Shown here: one piece after another, positions 39,534 through 48,504 of the stretch | How the letters are laid out: every line of letters starts with the position of its first letter | How positions within the stretch are numbered: the first letter of the stretch is position 1 | Source of the DNA: DATLXU01 sp035575515 | Lineage (GTDB): Bacteria > Acidobacteriota > Blastocatellia > UBA7656 | DNA: 64,000 nt | Assembly: GCA_035575515.1 (NCBI GenBank) | Contig: DATLXU010000060.1 | Coordinates: 78,835 to 142,834, forward strand | Reading direction: 5' to 3' | Notes under the pieces: generated by a model | The model's database searches: none | The model's input: only the letters and a program-made list of their open reading frames with translations | What the model was told of the DNA's origin: nothing | Made by a program: the position numbers and the translations under genes

Positions 39534-41699
39534 TTAGAGTTTAACTTTTATTCCCCCGTTGAAAACTCTCCCTTCCGTGTGCGTGTAGATTTCGCTGAAG
39601 GTCGGGTTTTGATGCGGCGGAAAAACCACAGGCCCGAATCTTGACTGCCGGGTGTCGGTGATGTTTTCGGCATTGATGAAGAGACTCACCTTGCCGAAGG
39701 TCTTTTCGCCGAAAAGCCCTAACACCCAGAATGGTCTCGTCACGGAGCGGTCCGTCAAAAACTGGCCGCTAGTGTAATACGCTTCGATGCCCGCCTTGAA
39801 ATTCGCCTCTCTCTCAAACAGCAGCGCCGAGTTCAACCGGCTCTTCGGCAGCAATGGCAATGTCTGATTGCCGACCAGGTATCTCGCTTTCGCATCCGTG
39901 AAAGTATAACCGGCAAACAGTTTGACGATGTCATAAACAACTCGCGCGTTCGTCTCAAAGCCCGCGCTCCTGATGGGGCGACTGGCATTTGCGAAACTGA
40001 AAACGCCGTCGCCGGGCAGCAGTATGAGCGGGTTTTCGATCCTCGTGTAGAAGAACATCTGGTTGAGTGAGTAGGAGAATTTTTCGCCGTTTCGGTTTCT
40101 ATAGTTAACGTCGAAAGTTCCGCCGCGACTGCGCTCCGCTTTAAGCGTGTTGCCAATCGGCAGGACGTTTTGAAAGAGCATCATCTCGGCCTCTTCAGTG
40201 AAAATGCTCGGCGCTTTGTAGCCCAGTCCGAAACTTAAGCGGCTGCTAAGATTGTCGCTGAATCTATACAACACAGACGCGCGCGGCAACGCGAATGCCC
40301 CGTAAGACTTGACGTGATCGAGGCGGAACCCTGCTTCTAAAGACAAGCGTCGGGTGATGGCAAAACTGTCTTGAGCGTATCCGCCGAAGGTCGTCCGGCT
40401 CTCGTCGCGCTTGATAAGACTGCTGCTGTCGCGGCCCTCTTTGAACCGGTCATAAACAGCGTTGACGCCGAAAACGAGCGCGTGCCGTTCAAGCGGGTAA
40501 AAATATGAAATGTCGGTGTAAGAATCAATCTGCCTGCCCTTGAACAGGTAGTCGGGAATCTCTATCTCGCGGGTGAAGAAAGCGACGCTCTGTTTGGCGA
40601 CAATCTTCCTGCCGTCCGTGAACTCCCGATCAAACTGCACAGTGGTGATGTTGCGGAACGAGTTGTTCTTCTCAAAATACCGATGAAAGTCGTCTGCCCT
40701 GTCGCGAATGACGAACAGATCGCCGCCCTTGCGGTTCTGGTAAGCCGCAAAGTTCCCGACGACGAGGCGAGTCTTGTCATCGAGGTAGAAGAACAGTCGC
40801 GGGTTCAGGTTGAGCGAGTGAGTTCGCGGCAGTTCAGTAAAATCGTCGCCCTCGACATCATACTCCTTCTGGTAATTGACCGAGCCGAGAAACGTGTAGC
40901 CGAAGCGTTTGAACTTTTGTGAGTCGAATAAAGAGAAGTCCGTCCCCAGAGCTGTCGTCTGATTGAGAACCATTGATGTTGCGCGCTCGTCCTGCGGCTC
41001 TTTGCTGATGAAGTTGACGACGCCAGCAATCGCGCCGCCGCCATAAAAAGTGGCCGACGGGCCTTTGATGATTTCGACCTGTTTCAAATCGAGCGGCGGG
41101 ATGTCGAGCAGGCTCAGGCTGCCGGAAAATCCGCCAAAGGCCGGAAAGCCGTCTTTGAGAATCTGCGTGTAGCGGCCATCAAGCCCTTGGATTCGTATGC
41201 TCTGAGTGTATGAGGTTGCCGAAGTCTGCTGCACCTTAATGCCCGTGCTTTCGTTAAGCACCATCGAAACGTTGGCCGGGCGCATGTTGATCTTCTCGTC
41301 CACTTCCTCTTCGCTGATGGCTTCGATGCGCGTCGGCACATCGTCAATCTCGCGGCTGATGCGCGTCGTCGAAGTGATGGTCACTTCGCCCACCTCGTTC
41401 GCTTTTATGAAGATTACTTGCTCGCTCTGATCGGCTAGCGGGAAAGTCAACTTCAATTCTTTCGTCTGGTATCCCGGCGAGAAGATTTCGATTGTCTGCT
41501 CGCCGTCTGGGATGTTGATTAATTCGACTCTGCCGTTCGCGTCGGTCGTCCCGGTGATTTCGGTATTTAATACTGAAACGGTCGCGCCAGCCACGGGTTC
41601 TTTGCTCGCCTCGTTTCTGATCGTGGCTTTGAAAGCATTCTGCGCTAACACTGCTTGCGCCGTTAATAAAATGGTCACGGCTAAAAGAACTTTTTTCAT
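39534..41699 (-). CDS. TonB-dependent outer-membrane receptor with carboxypeptidase-regulatory N-terminus
   Basis: A 721-residue protein: signal peptide (MKKVLLAVTILLTAQAVLAQ), a beta-sandwich of the carboxypeptidase-regulatory type (about 20-105, AGATVSVLNTEITGTTDANGRVEL), a plug domain (RISREIDDVPTRIEAISEEEVDEK, IRIQGLDGRYTQILKDGFP, VEIIKGPSATFYGGGAIAGVVNFISK), and a 22-strand-type barrel ending in a C-terminal TonB-receptor signature (FNGGIKVKL). It imports a large or scarce ligand such as metal chelate, sugar or cobalamin. It resembles vitamin B12/metal receptor types, but the ligand cannot be read from the sequence. A small Cys-rich gene lies just upstream on the same strand. Confidence 0.9.
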   Translation of the reverse strand: MKKVLLAVTILLTAQAVLAQNAFKATIRNEASKEPVAGATVSVLNTEITGTTDANGRVELINIPDGEQTIEIFSPGYQTKELKLTFPLADQSEQVIFIKANEVGEVTITSTTRISREIDDVPTRIEAISEEEVDEKINMRPANVSMVLNESTGIKVQQTSATSYTQSIRIQGLDGRYTQILKDGFPAFGGFSGSLSLLDIPPLDLKQVEIIKGPSATFYGGGAIAGVVNFISKEPQDERATSMVLNQTTALGTDFSLFDSQKFKRFGYTFLGSVNYQKEYDVEGDDFTELPRTHSLNLNPRLFFYLDDKTRLVVGNFAAYQNRKGGDLFVIRDRADDFHRYFEKNNSFRNITTVQFDREFTDGRKIVAKQSVAFFTREIEIPDYLFKGRQIDSYTDISYFYPLERHALVFGVNAVYDRFKEGRDSSSLIKRDESRTTFGGYAQDSFAITRRLSLEAGFRLDHVKSYGAFALPRASVLYRFSDNLSSRLSFGLGYKAPSIFTEEAEMMLFQNVLPIGNTLKAERSRGGTFDVNYRNRNGEKFSYSLNQMFFYTRIENPLILLPGDGVFSFANASRPIRSAGFETNARVVYDIVKLFAGYTFTDAKARYLVGNQTLPLLPKSRLNSALLFEREANFKAGIEAYYTSGQFLTDRSVTRPFWVLGLFGEKTFGKVSLFINAENITDTRQSRFGPVVFPPHQNPTFSEIYTHTEGRVFNGGIKVKL

Positions 41700-41799
41700 T
41701 ACACTCTCTTTGTCGAATTAGATTCACAAGACCTTCGCGCGAGCTTTGAGCATCGCGGCAATGCGCTGAAAATTGAGATTTATAAAACGAGGGGGACCG

Positions 41800-42171
41800 T
41801 TAAATGCGAAGCGCGAACAAGTCTTTGAGCGGCGGGCTTGCAGAGAATAACTGACCGCGCCGCGAGGCAAAAGCAATGCCGTCAGTCAGAGGATCAATCG
41901 CTAAGATCAAAGGCGTAACAGCGGGTGGAGCCTGAAAATCAGAAACGAGCGTCGAGCGCTGTGGAATAGCCGCTTGCGGCAAAGAAGAGACCGGGCAACC
42001 TTCGCAACACGAGGCATCTTTCATCTCGGTTGAGAAGATAACGGATGCACACTCGTGTTTTTCCGCGCTTTCCCGCACACAGATTGAAACGCATGCCGCA
42101 AAAAGCCATAAAAAACTTATCGGCAGCAACGCGGCTATTAATCTTTTAACAGGGAAGCGCGCCATCAACAT
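41800..42171 (-). CDS. Cys-rich membrane or secreted protein next to the TonB receptor
   Basis: A 123-residue protein with one N-terminal hydrophobic segment (LIAALLPISFLWLFAACVSIC), weakly lipobox-like (FAAC), and a Cys-rich mature part with the pattern C..C..C..CCEGCP that suggests metal or redox binding. The C-terminal half is predicted extended and Pro-rich. I choose ATG 42171 because a near-consensus promoter places the transcript start at about that base, giving a leaderless message; ATG 42180 overlaps the -10 box, and 42165 is also possible. Linkage to the TonB receptor 100 bp downstream suggests a shared job in metal uptake or sensing. The family is not recognised with certainty. Confidence 0.6.
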   Translation of the reverse strand: MLMARFPVKRLIAALLPISFLWLFAACVSICVRESAEKHECASVIFSTEMKDASCCEGCPVSSLPQAAIPQRSTLVSDFQAPPAVTPLILAIDPLTDGIAFASRRGQLFSASPPLKDLFALRI

Positions 42172-42178
42172 CCCCGAC

Positions 42179-42208
42179 ATTATACATGTACGATTTGCCT
42201 CACGCCAA
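42179..42208 (-). promoter_or_regulatory. Sigma-70-type promoter of the Cys-rich gene and TonB receptor
   Basis: On the complement, TTGGCG (-35, 42208-42203), an 18-base spacer and a perfect TATAAT (-10, 42184-42179). The start point should fall at about 42172, directly at the chosen ATG. A TACATGTA palindrome overlaps the upstream edge of the -10 box and could be an operator. Confidence 0.6.
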
Positions 42209-42278
42209 TTGAGTGGCGAGGGGCAGGAGGATCCAGCTTTCGCGGCGCGCAGGAGGAATCGTTTGCCGAAAGAGGCAT

Positions 42279-43226
42279 TCAAACTGTGCTGCGGTTGGCT
42301 ATGCGATGGCGGAAGTATTCAATCGTCGCTGCCAGCCCTTCTTCCAGCGGAACCTTCGGCTCCCAGCCGAGGTGCTTTCGCGCAAGCGTGATGTCGGGCT
42401 TGCGGCGGCGCGGGTCGTCCGATGGCAACGGGCGAAACTCTATCCCGGTTTTGCTGCCAACCATCTCATTGACCATTTGCGCTATCTCAAGCACGGTGTT
42501 CTCGCGCGGGTTGCCTAAGTTCACAGGTCCCGTCACACTGGAAGCCATCATGCGAACAAGCCCGTCAACCAGATCCGAAACATAACAGAACGAGCGCGTC
42601 TGCGAGCCGTCGCCATACACAGTTATAGGCTCGCCCCTAAGCGCCTGCACAATGAAGTTTGAAATCACACGCCCATCGTCGGGGCACATCAGCGGGCCAT
42701 AGGTGTTGAAGATCCTGACTATTCGAACGTCAACATCGTTCTGCCTGTTGTACTGCATCGTGAGAGCTTCGGCCACGCGCTTACCTTCGTCGTACATAGA
42801 TCGAACGCCAATCGGATTCACGTGGCCCCAGTAGTCTTCCGTCTGAGGATGCACTTCCGGGTCGCCGTAGACTTCCGAAGTCGAAGCGAGCAGAAATCGC
42901 GCGCGCGTGCGCTTCGCAAGACCAAGCAGGTTGTGCGTGCCTATGAAGTTCGTCTTGAGCGTCTTTATTCCGTTGGCCTGATAGTGAACGGGCGAGGCGG
43001 GGCTTGCGAGATGATAAACCTCGTCAACTTCCAACAGCAGCGGCTCGATGACATCGTGGCGAATCAACTCGAATCGAGGATTGCCAATCAGTTCTTGAAT
43101 ATTTTGTCGGCTGCCCGTGACGTAGTTGTCAACGCAAATGACTTCGTTCGCTTCGTCTTCGAGCAATCGGCGACACAGGTGCGCGCCGATGAACCCCGCG
43201 CCTCCGGCTACAAGTATCCGTTTCAT
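42279..43226 (-). CDS. uxs: UDP-glucuronate decarboxylase (UDP-xylose synthase)
   Basis: A 315-residue extended SDR with GGAGFIG (8-14), TSEVYGDP (116-123) and Y145xxxK149 (MYDEGKR). The run EVYHLASPASPVHYQANGIKTLKTNFIGTHNLLGLA is highly characteristic of UDP-xylose synthases, as are HPQTEDYWGHVNPIGVRS and the C-terminal FRPLPSDDPRRRKPDI. It converts UDP-glucuronate to UDP-xylose with NAD, for cell-surface polysaccharide. The substrate UDP-glucuronate must come from a UDP-glucose dehydrogenase outside this window. Confidence 0.92.
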   Translation of the reverse strand: MKRILVAGGAGFIGAHLCRRLLEDEANEVICVDNYVTGSRQNIQELIGNPRFELIRHDVIEPLLLEVDEVYHLASPASPVHYQANGIKTLKTNFIGTHNLLGLAKRTRARFLLASTSEVYGDPEVHPQTEDYWGHVNPIGVRSMYDEGKRVAEALTMQYNRQNDVDVRIVRIFNTYGPLMCPDDGRVISNFIVQALRGEPITVYGDGSQTRSFCYVSDLVDGLVRMMASSVTGPVNLGNPRENTVLEIAQMVNEMVGSKTGIEFRPLPSDDPRRRKPDITLARKHLGWEPKVPLEEGLAATIEYFRHRIANRSTV

Positions 43227-43292
43227 AGCTGTAATGATTAGCCTGCGTTTGCCTAATAGTCAAACCACGCGCGGCACGGTAACCGACGCGGA

Positions 43293-43928
43293 TCATTGCC
43301 GCTTGTAAGTTCCAATCAACTGCCCCTGCGCGAGAATGTGCCCCTGCATAGCTCGCTCGACATCAGCTTTCTTCGCGCCTGAGCTGAGCGACAACTCCGA
43401 ATCGAGCGCGTAGAGCTTGAAGAAGTAGCGATGAGCGTTTCCCGGAGGCGGGCACGGGCCGCCGTAGCCTATGCGATTGAAATCATTGCGGCCTTGCTGC
43501 GCGCCATTCGCAAGCGTCTCTGTTGCAGGGACTGCTTCTGAGAGTTCCGTGACAGTCGCGGGGATGTTGAACACAACCCAATGCACCCAGGTGCCTGCGG
43601 GCGCGTCAGGGTCGTCGCAAACAAGAGCGAGACTCTTTGCGCCTTGCGGGACGTTGCTCCATTGAAGCGGCGGCGAAACATCGTCGCCCTGACAAGTGTA
43701 CTTCTGAGGTATCGCCTGGCCTTCCGCGAATGCGCTGCTTGTAAGCTGAATGCTCATAACAGTCTTGCCCTCCTTTGATGAGGATGAATTACTTCCTGTC
43801 GCAGCGCGCGATGAATCTCTGTTGCTCGCAGTTTGATTGCCGCTGTTGCCTGACGAGCAAGCAATGATTAAGGCTGCAACCGCGACGATCAGAAGAAAAA
43901 CTAGCAGTCTGTGATTTCTTTTGTTCAT
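43293..43928 (-). CDS. YbhB/YbcL-type PEBP lipoprotein
   Basis: I start at 43928 with a lipoprotein signal ending LIIACSSG. The mature protein has the bacterial PEBP pattern: GDDVSPPLQWSNVPQGAKSLALVCDDPDAPAGTWVHWVVFNIP and GYGGPCPPPGNAHRYFFKLYALD, which line the phosphate-binding pocket. Family members are phosphatidylethanolamine-binding or Raf-kinase-inhibitor-like proteins of poorly known role in bacteria. At 211 residues it is normal for the family plus an N-terminal Ser/Asn linker. It is not in an obvious operon. Confidence 0.88.
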   Translation of the reverse strand: MNKRNHRLLVFLLIVAVAALIIACSSGNSGNQTASNRDSSRAATGSNSSSSKEGKTVMSIQLTSSAFAEGQAIPQKYTCQGDDVSPPLQWSNVPQGAKSLALVCDDPDAPAGTWVHWVVFNIPATVTELSEAVPATETLANGAQQGRNDFNRIGYGGPCPPPGNAHRYFFKLYALDSELSLSSGAKKADVERAMQGHILAQGQLIGTYKRQ

Positions 43929-44008
43929 AGAGCGACCTCGACATTCGAGCTTTGTTATACCTTTACTGCGTTTGCGCGAATCTATCAAGCGGAGCATATT
44001 ACTCTCTT

Positions 44009-44464
44009 ATGAGTTGGGAAACGCAATTGCAAGTATTGGGCGAGGTCGCGCTGGCTATACTGCTCGGCGGGATCATAGGCACCGAGCGCGAAGTGGCAAA
44101 CAAGCCTGCGGGTTTCAGGACGCACATGCTCGTGGCGGGCGCGGCTGCACTGCTCGCAGGGCTTGGCGATGCGCTCGTGCAGCGGTTCAGCGCGCACGCG
44201 GTCTCTGATTTCATCCGCACCGACCCGATCCGTATCATCGAAGCGATAGTGACGGGAATAAGCTTTCTCGGCGCGGGCACGATCTTCCGGCGCAGTCGCG
44301 GCGAGCAGGTCGAGGGACTGACGACCGCCGCGTCGCTGCTGTTTTCCGCAGCCGTCGGGATATGCATCGCGGCGCAGCAATTCATCCTCGGCATAGGCGT
44401 AACCGCGCTCGCGCTCATAGTGCTGCGCGGCGTGCTATTTATCGAAAGACGACTGCGGCGATAG
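44009..44464 (+). CDS. MgtC/SapB-family membrane protein
   Basis: A 151-residue membrane protein with four to five helices and the MgtC core: LGEVALAILLGGIIGTEREVANKPAGFRTHMLVAGAAALL, then IVTGISFLGAGTIFRRS and VEGLTTAASLLFSAAVGICIA. I use ATG 44009, since an upstream in-frame TTG lacks support. MgtC proteins modulate ATP synthase and Mg homeostasis in pathogens; the short form here is the common environmental type and its role is not fixed. A stem overlaps its stop codon and may act as a shared convergent terminator. Confidence 0.88.
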   Translation: MSWETQLQVLGEVALAILLGGIIGTEREVANKPAGFRTHMLVAGAAALLAGLGDALVQRFSAHAVSDFIRTDPIRIIEAIVTGISFLGAGTIFRRSRGEQVEGLTTAASLLFSAAVGICIAAQQFILGIGVTALALIVLRGVLFIERRLRR

Positions 44465-44488
44465 CGCGACAGGTTGCTCTATCGCCGC
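44455..44488. terminator. Convergent terminator-like hairpin overlapping the mgtC-type stop
   Basis: GCGGCGATAG (44455-44464) and CTATCGCCGC (44479-44488) are exact inverse complements with a 14-base loop. The left arm includes the MgtC-type stop codon, and the right arm lies ten bases before the stop of the convergent BON gene. There is no clear T-run. Confidence 0.5.
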
Positions 44489-44497
44489 GTCTCGTTA

Positions 44498-45076
44498 TCA
44501 TCTCGGCCTTGAGCTTTCGGCCACAAGCTCATTGGTCACCGAAAAGACGCCCGGCACACCGCGCGCCTTAATATAGGCGAGGTTCTTGTCCGCTTCGTTC
44601 GCCACCACGCCCTTGAGCCACACGCGCCCGTTCTTGACGATGATGTGAATGGGCGGCACGGCCCGCGTCGAATACTTGAACAACGGCGAGTTGAAATTGT
44701 ATATCGCGCGATAGAGTCTCACTCGCAGCCGGTTATCATTAGGCGAAACGGGCAGCACTTCAATGTTATTCTCAACGCGCTCGACTCCTTCAATGTCTTC
44801 GATGCGCTTTTCAGCATCAGACTTTGTCGTGGGGCGCACGACCTGCCCGCGCAGCACGACCGTGCCGTTCTCCTCGACCTGCCCTTCAATCCAATCGAAC
44901 ACATCGTAGTAGGGCAGCATCAACAGCTCGTGGCGCACCTCGCTGGCTATGCGAGCAACGGGCGAGAGCGTGCTCGCCTTGCGCGTTTTCGATTGCGCAG
45001 CAAGCGTGTTGCTCGCAATCGTCATAAGGACGAACGCACACATTAAACTCACAATCGTTAATTTCATCTTCAACAT
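44498..45076 (-). CDS. Secreted BON-domain protein (two BON modules)
   Basis: A 192-residue protein with a strong AAAGGAGG ribosome site and a signal peptide (KLTIVSLMCAFVLMTIASNTLAAQ). Two BON-like modules follow: IASEVRHELLMLPYYDVFDWIEGQVEENGTVVLRGQVVRPTTKSDAEKRIEDIEGVERVENNIEVL and VRLYRAIYN..AVPPIHIIVKNGRVWLKGVVANEADKNLAYIKARGVPGVFSVTNEL. This is an OsmY-like periplasmic layout, typically induced by stress and binding membranes. It is the second BON protein in the window. It precedes the GT4/glycosidase pair on the same strand by 27 bp. Confidence 0.88.
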   Translation of the reverse strand: MLKMKLTIVSLMCAFVLMTIASNTLAAQSKTRKASTLSPVARIASEVRHELLMLPYYDVFDWIEGQVEENGTVVLRGQVVRPTTKSDAEKRIEDIEGVERVENNIEVLPVSPNDNRLRVRLYRAIYNFNSPLFKYSTRAVPPIHIIVKNGRVWLKGVVANEADKNLAYIKARGVPGVFSVTNELVAESSRPR

Positions 45077-45103
45077 ACAATCAACCTCCTTTCACTGAGC
45101 GCC

Positions 45104-46213
45104 TCATAAAGCAATGGCAGCCGCGGTTGTTGATTCCATCGGAAGCTCAAGCGCGGGTTCCTCTGCCGCTTCTTCCGCTACCGCTTCGCTTCCTTCCGCG
45201 ATATTGCGATAAACCTTCAGGTAATCTTCTGCCATTCGACTGGCTGTAAATCGGCGCTCGAAGACTTCGCGGCACAGCCTGCGATCAAGCGATGCGACCC
45301 GCTCGACCGCTGTCACCGCGCTCTCGATGTCTTCAACTATAAATCCGCTGGCGCAGTCTTGCATGACCTCCGGCACAGAGCCTCTTGGGTAAGCGATAAC
45401 GGGTGTGCCGCAGGCCATCGCTTCTATCATCACAAGCCCGAACGGCTCAGGCCAGTTAATTGGAAACAACAGCGCGTAGGCGTTTCCCAAAAACTCGTCT
45501 TTATCTTTTCCGCCAACCTCGCCGATGAACTCAATCAAAGGATCATCGAGCAATGGCTTTATGACCGATTGATAATACTCGCGGTCTGGCTTATCAACTT
45601 TGGCAGCAATCCTCAATTTCATCCCCGCGCGACGGGCTATTTCGATTGCCTGATCAATTCCCTTTTCGGGCGACACGCGACCGAGCACCGCGAGGTAATC
45701 GCCCGGCTTCTCTCTGAAGGTGAACAGATCATCGGGCAGGCCGTGATAAACGGTTGCCTGCCAGTTTGCGAACGCGAGCGGCTTGCGCTGCGCATCGGAA
45801 ATCGAAACGAGCGGCATATCGCTGAACTGTTTGTAGAGCGGAACCAGGTCTGCTATGTCCAGCCGCCCGTGAAGCGTCGTCACGTTCGGCACGCCGAGCC
45901 GCGCCGATAATGGAAAGTGCAGGTAGTCTATATGAAAATGGATGATGTCAAAGTCTTCGGCCTGCTTGAACACTTTTTCAAGCATCACGAAATGATGAGC
46001 GATTGGATCAATGCAGTTTTCATCCAATCGCAAAGAGCGTTCACAGCAGGCAACAAGTCGCGCGCTCGTTTCGGAATCACCGCTTGCAAACAAAGTTACG
46101 TCGTGCCCTTGTCGGACAAGCTCTTCGGTCAAGTACGAAACGACGCGCTCCGTGCCCCCATACCATTTGGGCGGAACGCTTTCGTAAAGGGGAGCTACTT
46201 GTGCAATTCTCAT
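45104..46213 (-). CDS. Family 4 glycosyltransferase
   Basis: A 369-residue GT-B fold enzyme. The acceptor half begins with IAQVAPLYESVPPKWYGGTERVVSYLTEELVRQGHDVTLFASGDS; the donor half has LAVLGRVSPEKGIDQAIEIAR and the EX7E motif in NWPEPFGLVMIEAMACGTPVIAYPRGSVPEVM. It is a retaining transferase using a nucleotide sugar; the acceptor is unknown. GGAGG lies 9 bases before the ATG. It lies between a debranching-type glycosidase upstream and a BON protein downstream on one strand, so the three may form an operon. The C-terminus ends in an acidic, Ala-rich tail. Confidence 0.88.
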   Translation of the reverse strand: MRIAQVAPLYESVPPKWYGGTERVVSYLTEELVRQGHDVTLFASGDSETSARLVACCERSLRLDENCIDPIAHHFVMLEKVFKQAEDFDIIHFHIDYLHFPLSARLGVPNVTTLHGRLDIADLVPLYKQFSDMPLVSISDAQRKPLAFANWQATVYHGLPDDLFTFREKPGDYLAVLGRVSPEKGIDQAIEIARRAGMKLRIAAKVDKPDREYYQSVIKPLLDDPLIEFIGEVGGKDKDEFLGNAYALLFPINWPEPFGLVMIEAMACGTPVIAYPRGSVPEVMQDCASGFIVEDIESAVTAVERVASLDRRLCREVFERRFTASRMAEDYLKVYRNIAEGSEAVAEEAAEEPALELPMESTTAAAIAL

Positions 46214-46275
46214 TTAATTATGCCTCCACAGAGTATGGTTATTTGAAATCTCAAATTTGAAATTTCAAAATTCGG

Positions 46276-48504
46276 CTACAACTCTACGATGACACTCAAA
46301 GGTCCACTCACTTTCAAAACCTTGACGGCTACGGAATCGCCCGCGCGCTCGAACTTCAAATCCGCGCTCGCCTCGCCGACCCGCAAGCGACGTATCTCGA
46401 CCTTGTTGACGAACACAGGAAGTATCGGTCGCACGATTCGCAATCGCTTATCGAACGCTTCGGGCACAAGGCCCAGCAATGTTTCGAGCATGTAAGGCAC
46501 ACTGCCGGCGGCCCACGCTTGCGGCTGGCACGCTACAGGATAATTCACCGGCACTTGATAATCGTTTCTCGGAAAGCCGCCGAACAGCTCAGGCAGGCGA
46601 TGGACGTCGAAATGAACCCCTGCCTCAATCAATCCGACAAAGACTCGCATCGCCGCATCATCGAATCCATAACGTCGCAGCCCCGCGACTATTAGCGAAT
46701 TGTCGTGCGGCCAGACGGTCCCGACGTGATAGCCGAGCGGGTTGTAATAAAGCTCTTTTGACGACAGCGTGCGAATGCCCCAGCCGTTGAACATATCGTC
46801 AGCCATCAATCGCTCCGCCGTGAGCCGCGCTTTCTCAGCATCGGCGATGCCAGTCCAGAGCGCGTGGCCCGCATTCGATGACATCACGGCAGCCTGCCGG
46901 TTGCCGTCCTCGAGCGCCAGCGCGTAGTAACCGTCTTCGACCCAGAAGTCGCGATTGAATCGTTCGCGCAATTCATTCGCCTGTTGTTCGAGCCGCTCCG
47001 CGCGCTTGCGCTTTCCGACTCTGCGATAGAGCGCGGCTGTCTCCATCTTCGCCTGATAGACGTAAGCTTGCACTTCGGCGAGCGCGATTGGCGGCGTCGC
47101 AAGCGTGCCGTCGCGGTTGACTATCGCATCAACCGAGTCTTTCCATCCCTGATTGATTAGTCCCTTGCCAGTTTTCCCGACGTATTCAACGTAGCCGTCG
47201 CCGTCAATGTCGCCGTACTTATCAATCCACTGAAGCGCGGCTTCGATGTTGTCTCTCAATTCGTTAAACAGCGCGAGATCGCCTTTCCATGCAGCGTGAC
47301 GCGCAACGAGAATTAAAAACAGCGGCGTCGCGTCAATCGTGCCGTAGTAGGGTGTGTGCGGCGTTTCTCCGAGATTCGCCATCTCGCCAACGCGAAGCTC
47401 GTGCAGAATCTTTCCCGGCTCTTCTTCGCGCCATTTATCCACTTTTTGTCCCTGATAAGCGGCAAGCAGTCGCAAGGTGTGCTCGGCAATCTTCGGATTG
47501 TAGGCGAGCGTTTGAATCGCTGTGATGATGCTATCGCGCCCGAACAACGCGACAAACCATGGAACGCCTGCCGCAAAGTATTCGTCGCCTCCGATGTAGC
47601 TGCGCAGCATGCTCAGGTCGCGCAGAGAGCGGTCCATTGTGCGATTCAAAACGAAGCTGTCGGTTACGACCTGCGTGTCTTCCTTGAGCCATTCTTCGTG
47701 GCCGCGCTTGAGGGCCGCCGCGATCTTGTTCAAATCCAGCACAGGCCGCGTTATCGTCTGCGCTTCGCGCTTGTCTTTCGTCTCCGAAATCATGAGCGAA
47801 ACGAAAATCTGCTTCATCTGTTTCGGCTGCAAAGAGATTTGAAAATGGGCCGTCGCGCCGTCCATATCTGTCGGCGTGGGCGAGAAATGAATAATCAAAC
47901 TGCGATAAAGCCTGTCCGCGCCTTCGTAGAGAAAGCCGAGCGTTCCGTCTTTCCACTCAGGCGGATGAATCAACCCGCGTCGCTCGTGCGCCATGCCGCG
48001 AATGGCGAACATATCTTCAAACGAGCTGAGGAACGTCAGCGACACCGAAAAGTCAATCGGGTGAAAGACGAGACTCTGAAATGTCAGCGCGTCGTAGAGC
48101 GCCAGATGCGCACCGTCAACCATGCGCATCCATTTGATCTCGATATTGTGCTTGTGGAGATAATTGCCATCGCGCATTCTTATATCCGGATTCGTAAGCC
48201 CAAGCACAGCCAGGAATCCCGTTTCAGCTGTCCAGACAAGCTGTTCAGGTTTTTGATTGTCAACCCTCAGTTCATAGCCGTTCAGGAAGCGGCAGTCATG
48301 GTAGTAGAGGCCGAATCCGTGCGCAGATTCGAGCGGCACCGCGCCGTCCGTGTCTGTCAGAAAGAAGACGTCCTGATCTTTAATGACGACCGTATGAGCG
48401 ATGCTGCGCGTGATGGCAGTCGTTCCGGGAATAAGTTGTTGCTCGATTTGCTGCTCAACTTCGTGCGCGGTTGCTGAGTCTGTTCTATTGTCTCGTTCGG
48501 CCAT
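46276..48504 (-). CDS. Glycogen-debranching-type amylo-alpha-1,6-glucosidase (GDE_N_bis)
   Basis: A 742-residue protein starting at ATG 48504. The N-terminus (AHTVVIKDQDVFFLTDTDGAVPLESAHGFGLYYHDCRFLNGYELRV) is the GDE_N_bis domain; the C-terminal part is an (alpha/alpha)6 barrel with GVPWFVALFGRDSIITAIQTLAYNP and the acidic run GDIDGDGYVEYVGK and NQGWKDSVDAI, as in amylo-1,6-glucosidase-like GH families. The protein probably acts on a cytoplasmic glucan or glucosyl compound. No signal peptide is present. The neighbouring GT4 gene suggests a sugar or compatible-solute pathway; the exact substrate is open. Confidence 0.85.
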   Translation of the reverse strand: MAERDNRTDSATAHEVEQQIEQQLIPGTTAITRSIAHTVVIKDQDVFFLTDTDGAVPLESAHGFGLYYHDCRFLNGYELRVDNQKPEQLVWTAETGFLAVLGLTNPDIRMRDGNYLHKHNIEIKWMRMVDGAHLALYDALTFQSLVFHPIDFSVSLTFLSSFEDMFAIRGMAHERRGLIHPPEWKDGTLGFLYEGADRLYRSLIIHFSPTPTDMDGATAHFQISLQPKQMKQIFVSLMISETKDKREAQTITRPVLDLNKIAAALKRGHEEWLKEDTQVVTDSFVLNRTMDRSLRDLSMLRSYIGGDEYFAAGVPWFVALFGRDSIITAIQTLAYNPKIAEHTLRLLAAYQGQKVDKWREEEPGKILHELRVGEMANLGETPHTPYYGTIDATPLFLILVARHAAWKGDLALFNELRDNIEAALQWIDKYGDIDGDGYVEYVGKTGKGLINQGWKDSVDAIVNRDGTLATPPIALAEVQAYVYQAKMETAALYRRVGKRKRAERLEQQANELRERFNRDFWVEDGYYALALEDGNRQAAVMSSNAGHALWTGIADAEKARLTAERLMADDMFNGWGIRTLSSKELYYNPLGYHVGTVWPHDNSLIVAGLRRYGFDDAAMRVFVGLIEAGVHFDVHRLPELFGGFPRNDYQVPVNYPVACQPQAWAAGSVPYMLETLLGLVPEAFDKRLRIVRPILPVFVNKVEIRRLRVGEASADLKFERAGDSVAVKVLKVSGPLSVIVEL

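Noticed and set aside
42181..42190. Copper operator (TACAnnTGTA) at the Cys-rich gene promoter
   Set aside because: The sequence is TACATGTA without the two-base spacer, so it does not match the CopY-type box.
47356..48477. 373-codon open frame antisense to the debranching-type glycosidase
   Set aside because: A shadow of the real gene's codon bias; the translation lacks recognisable domains.
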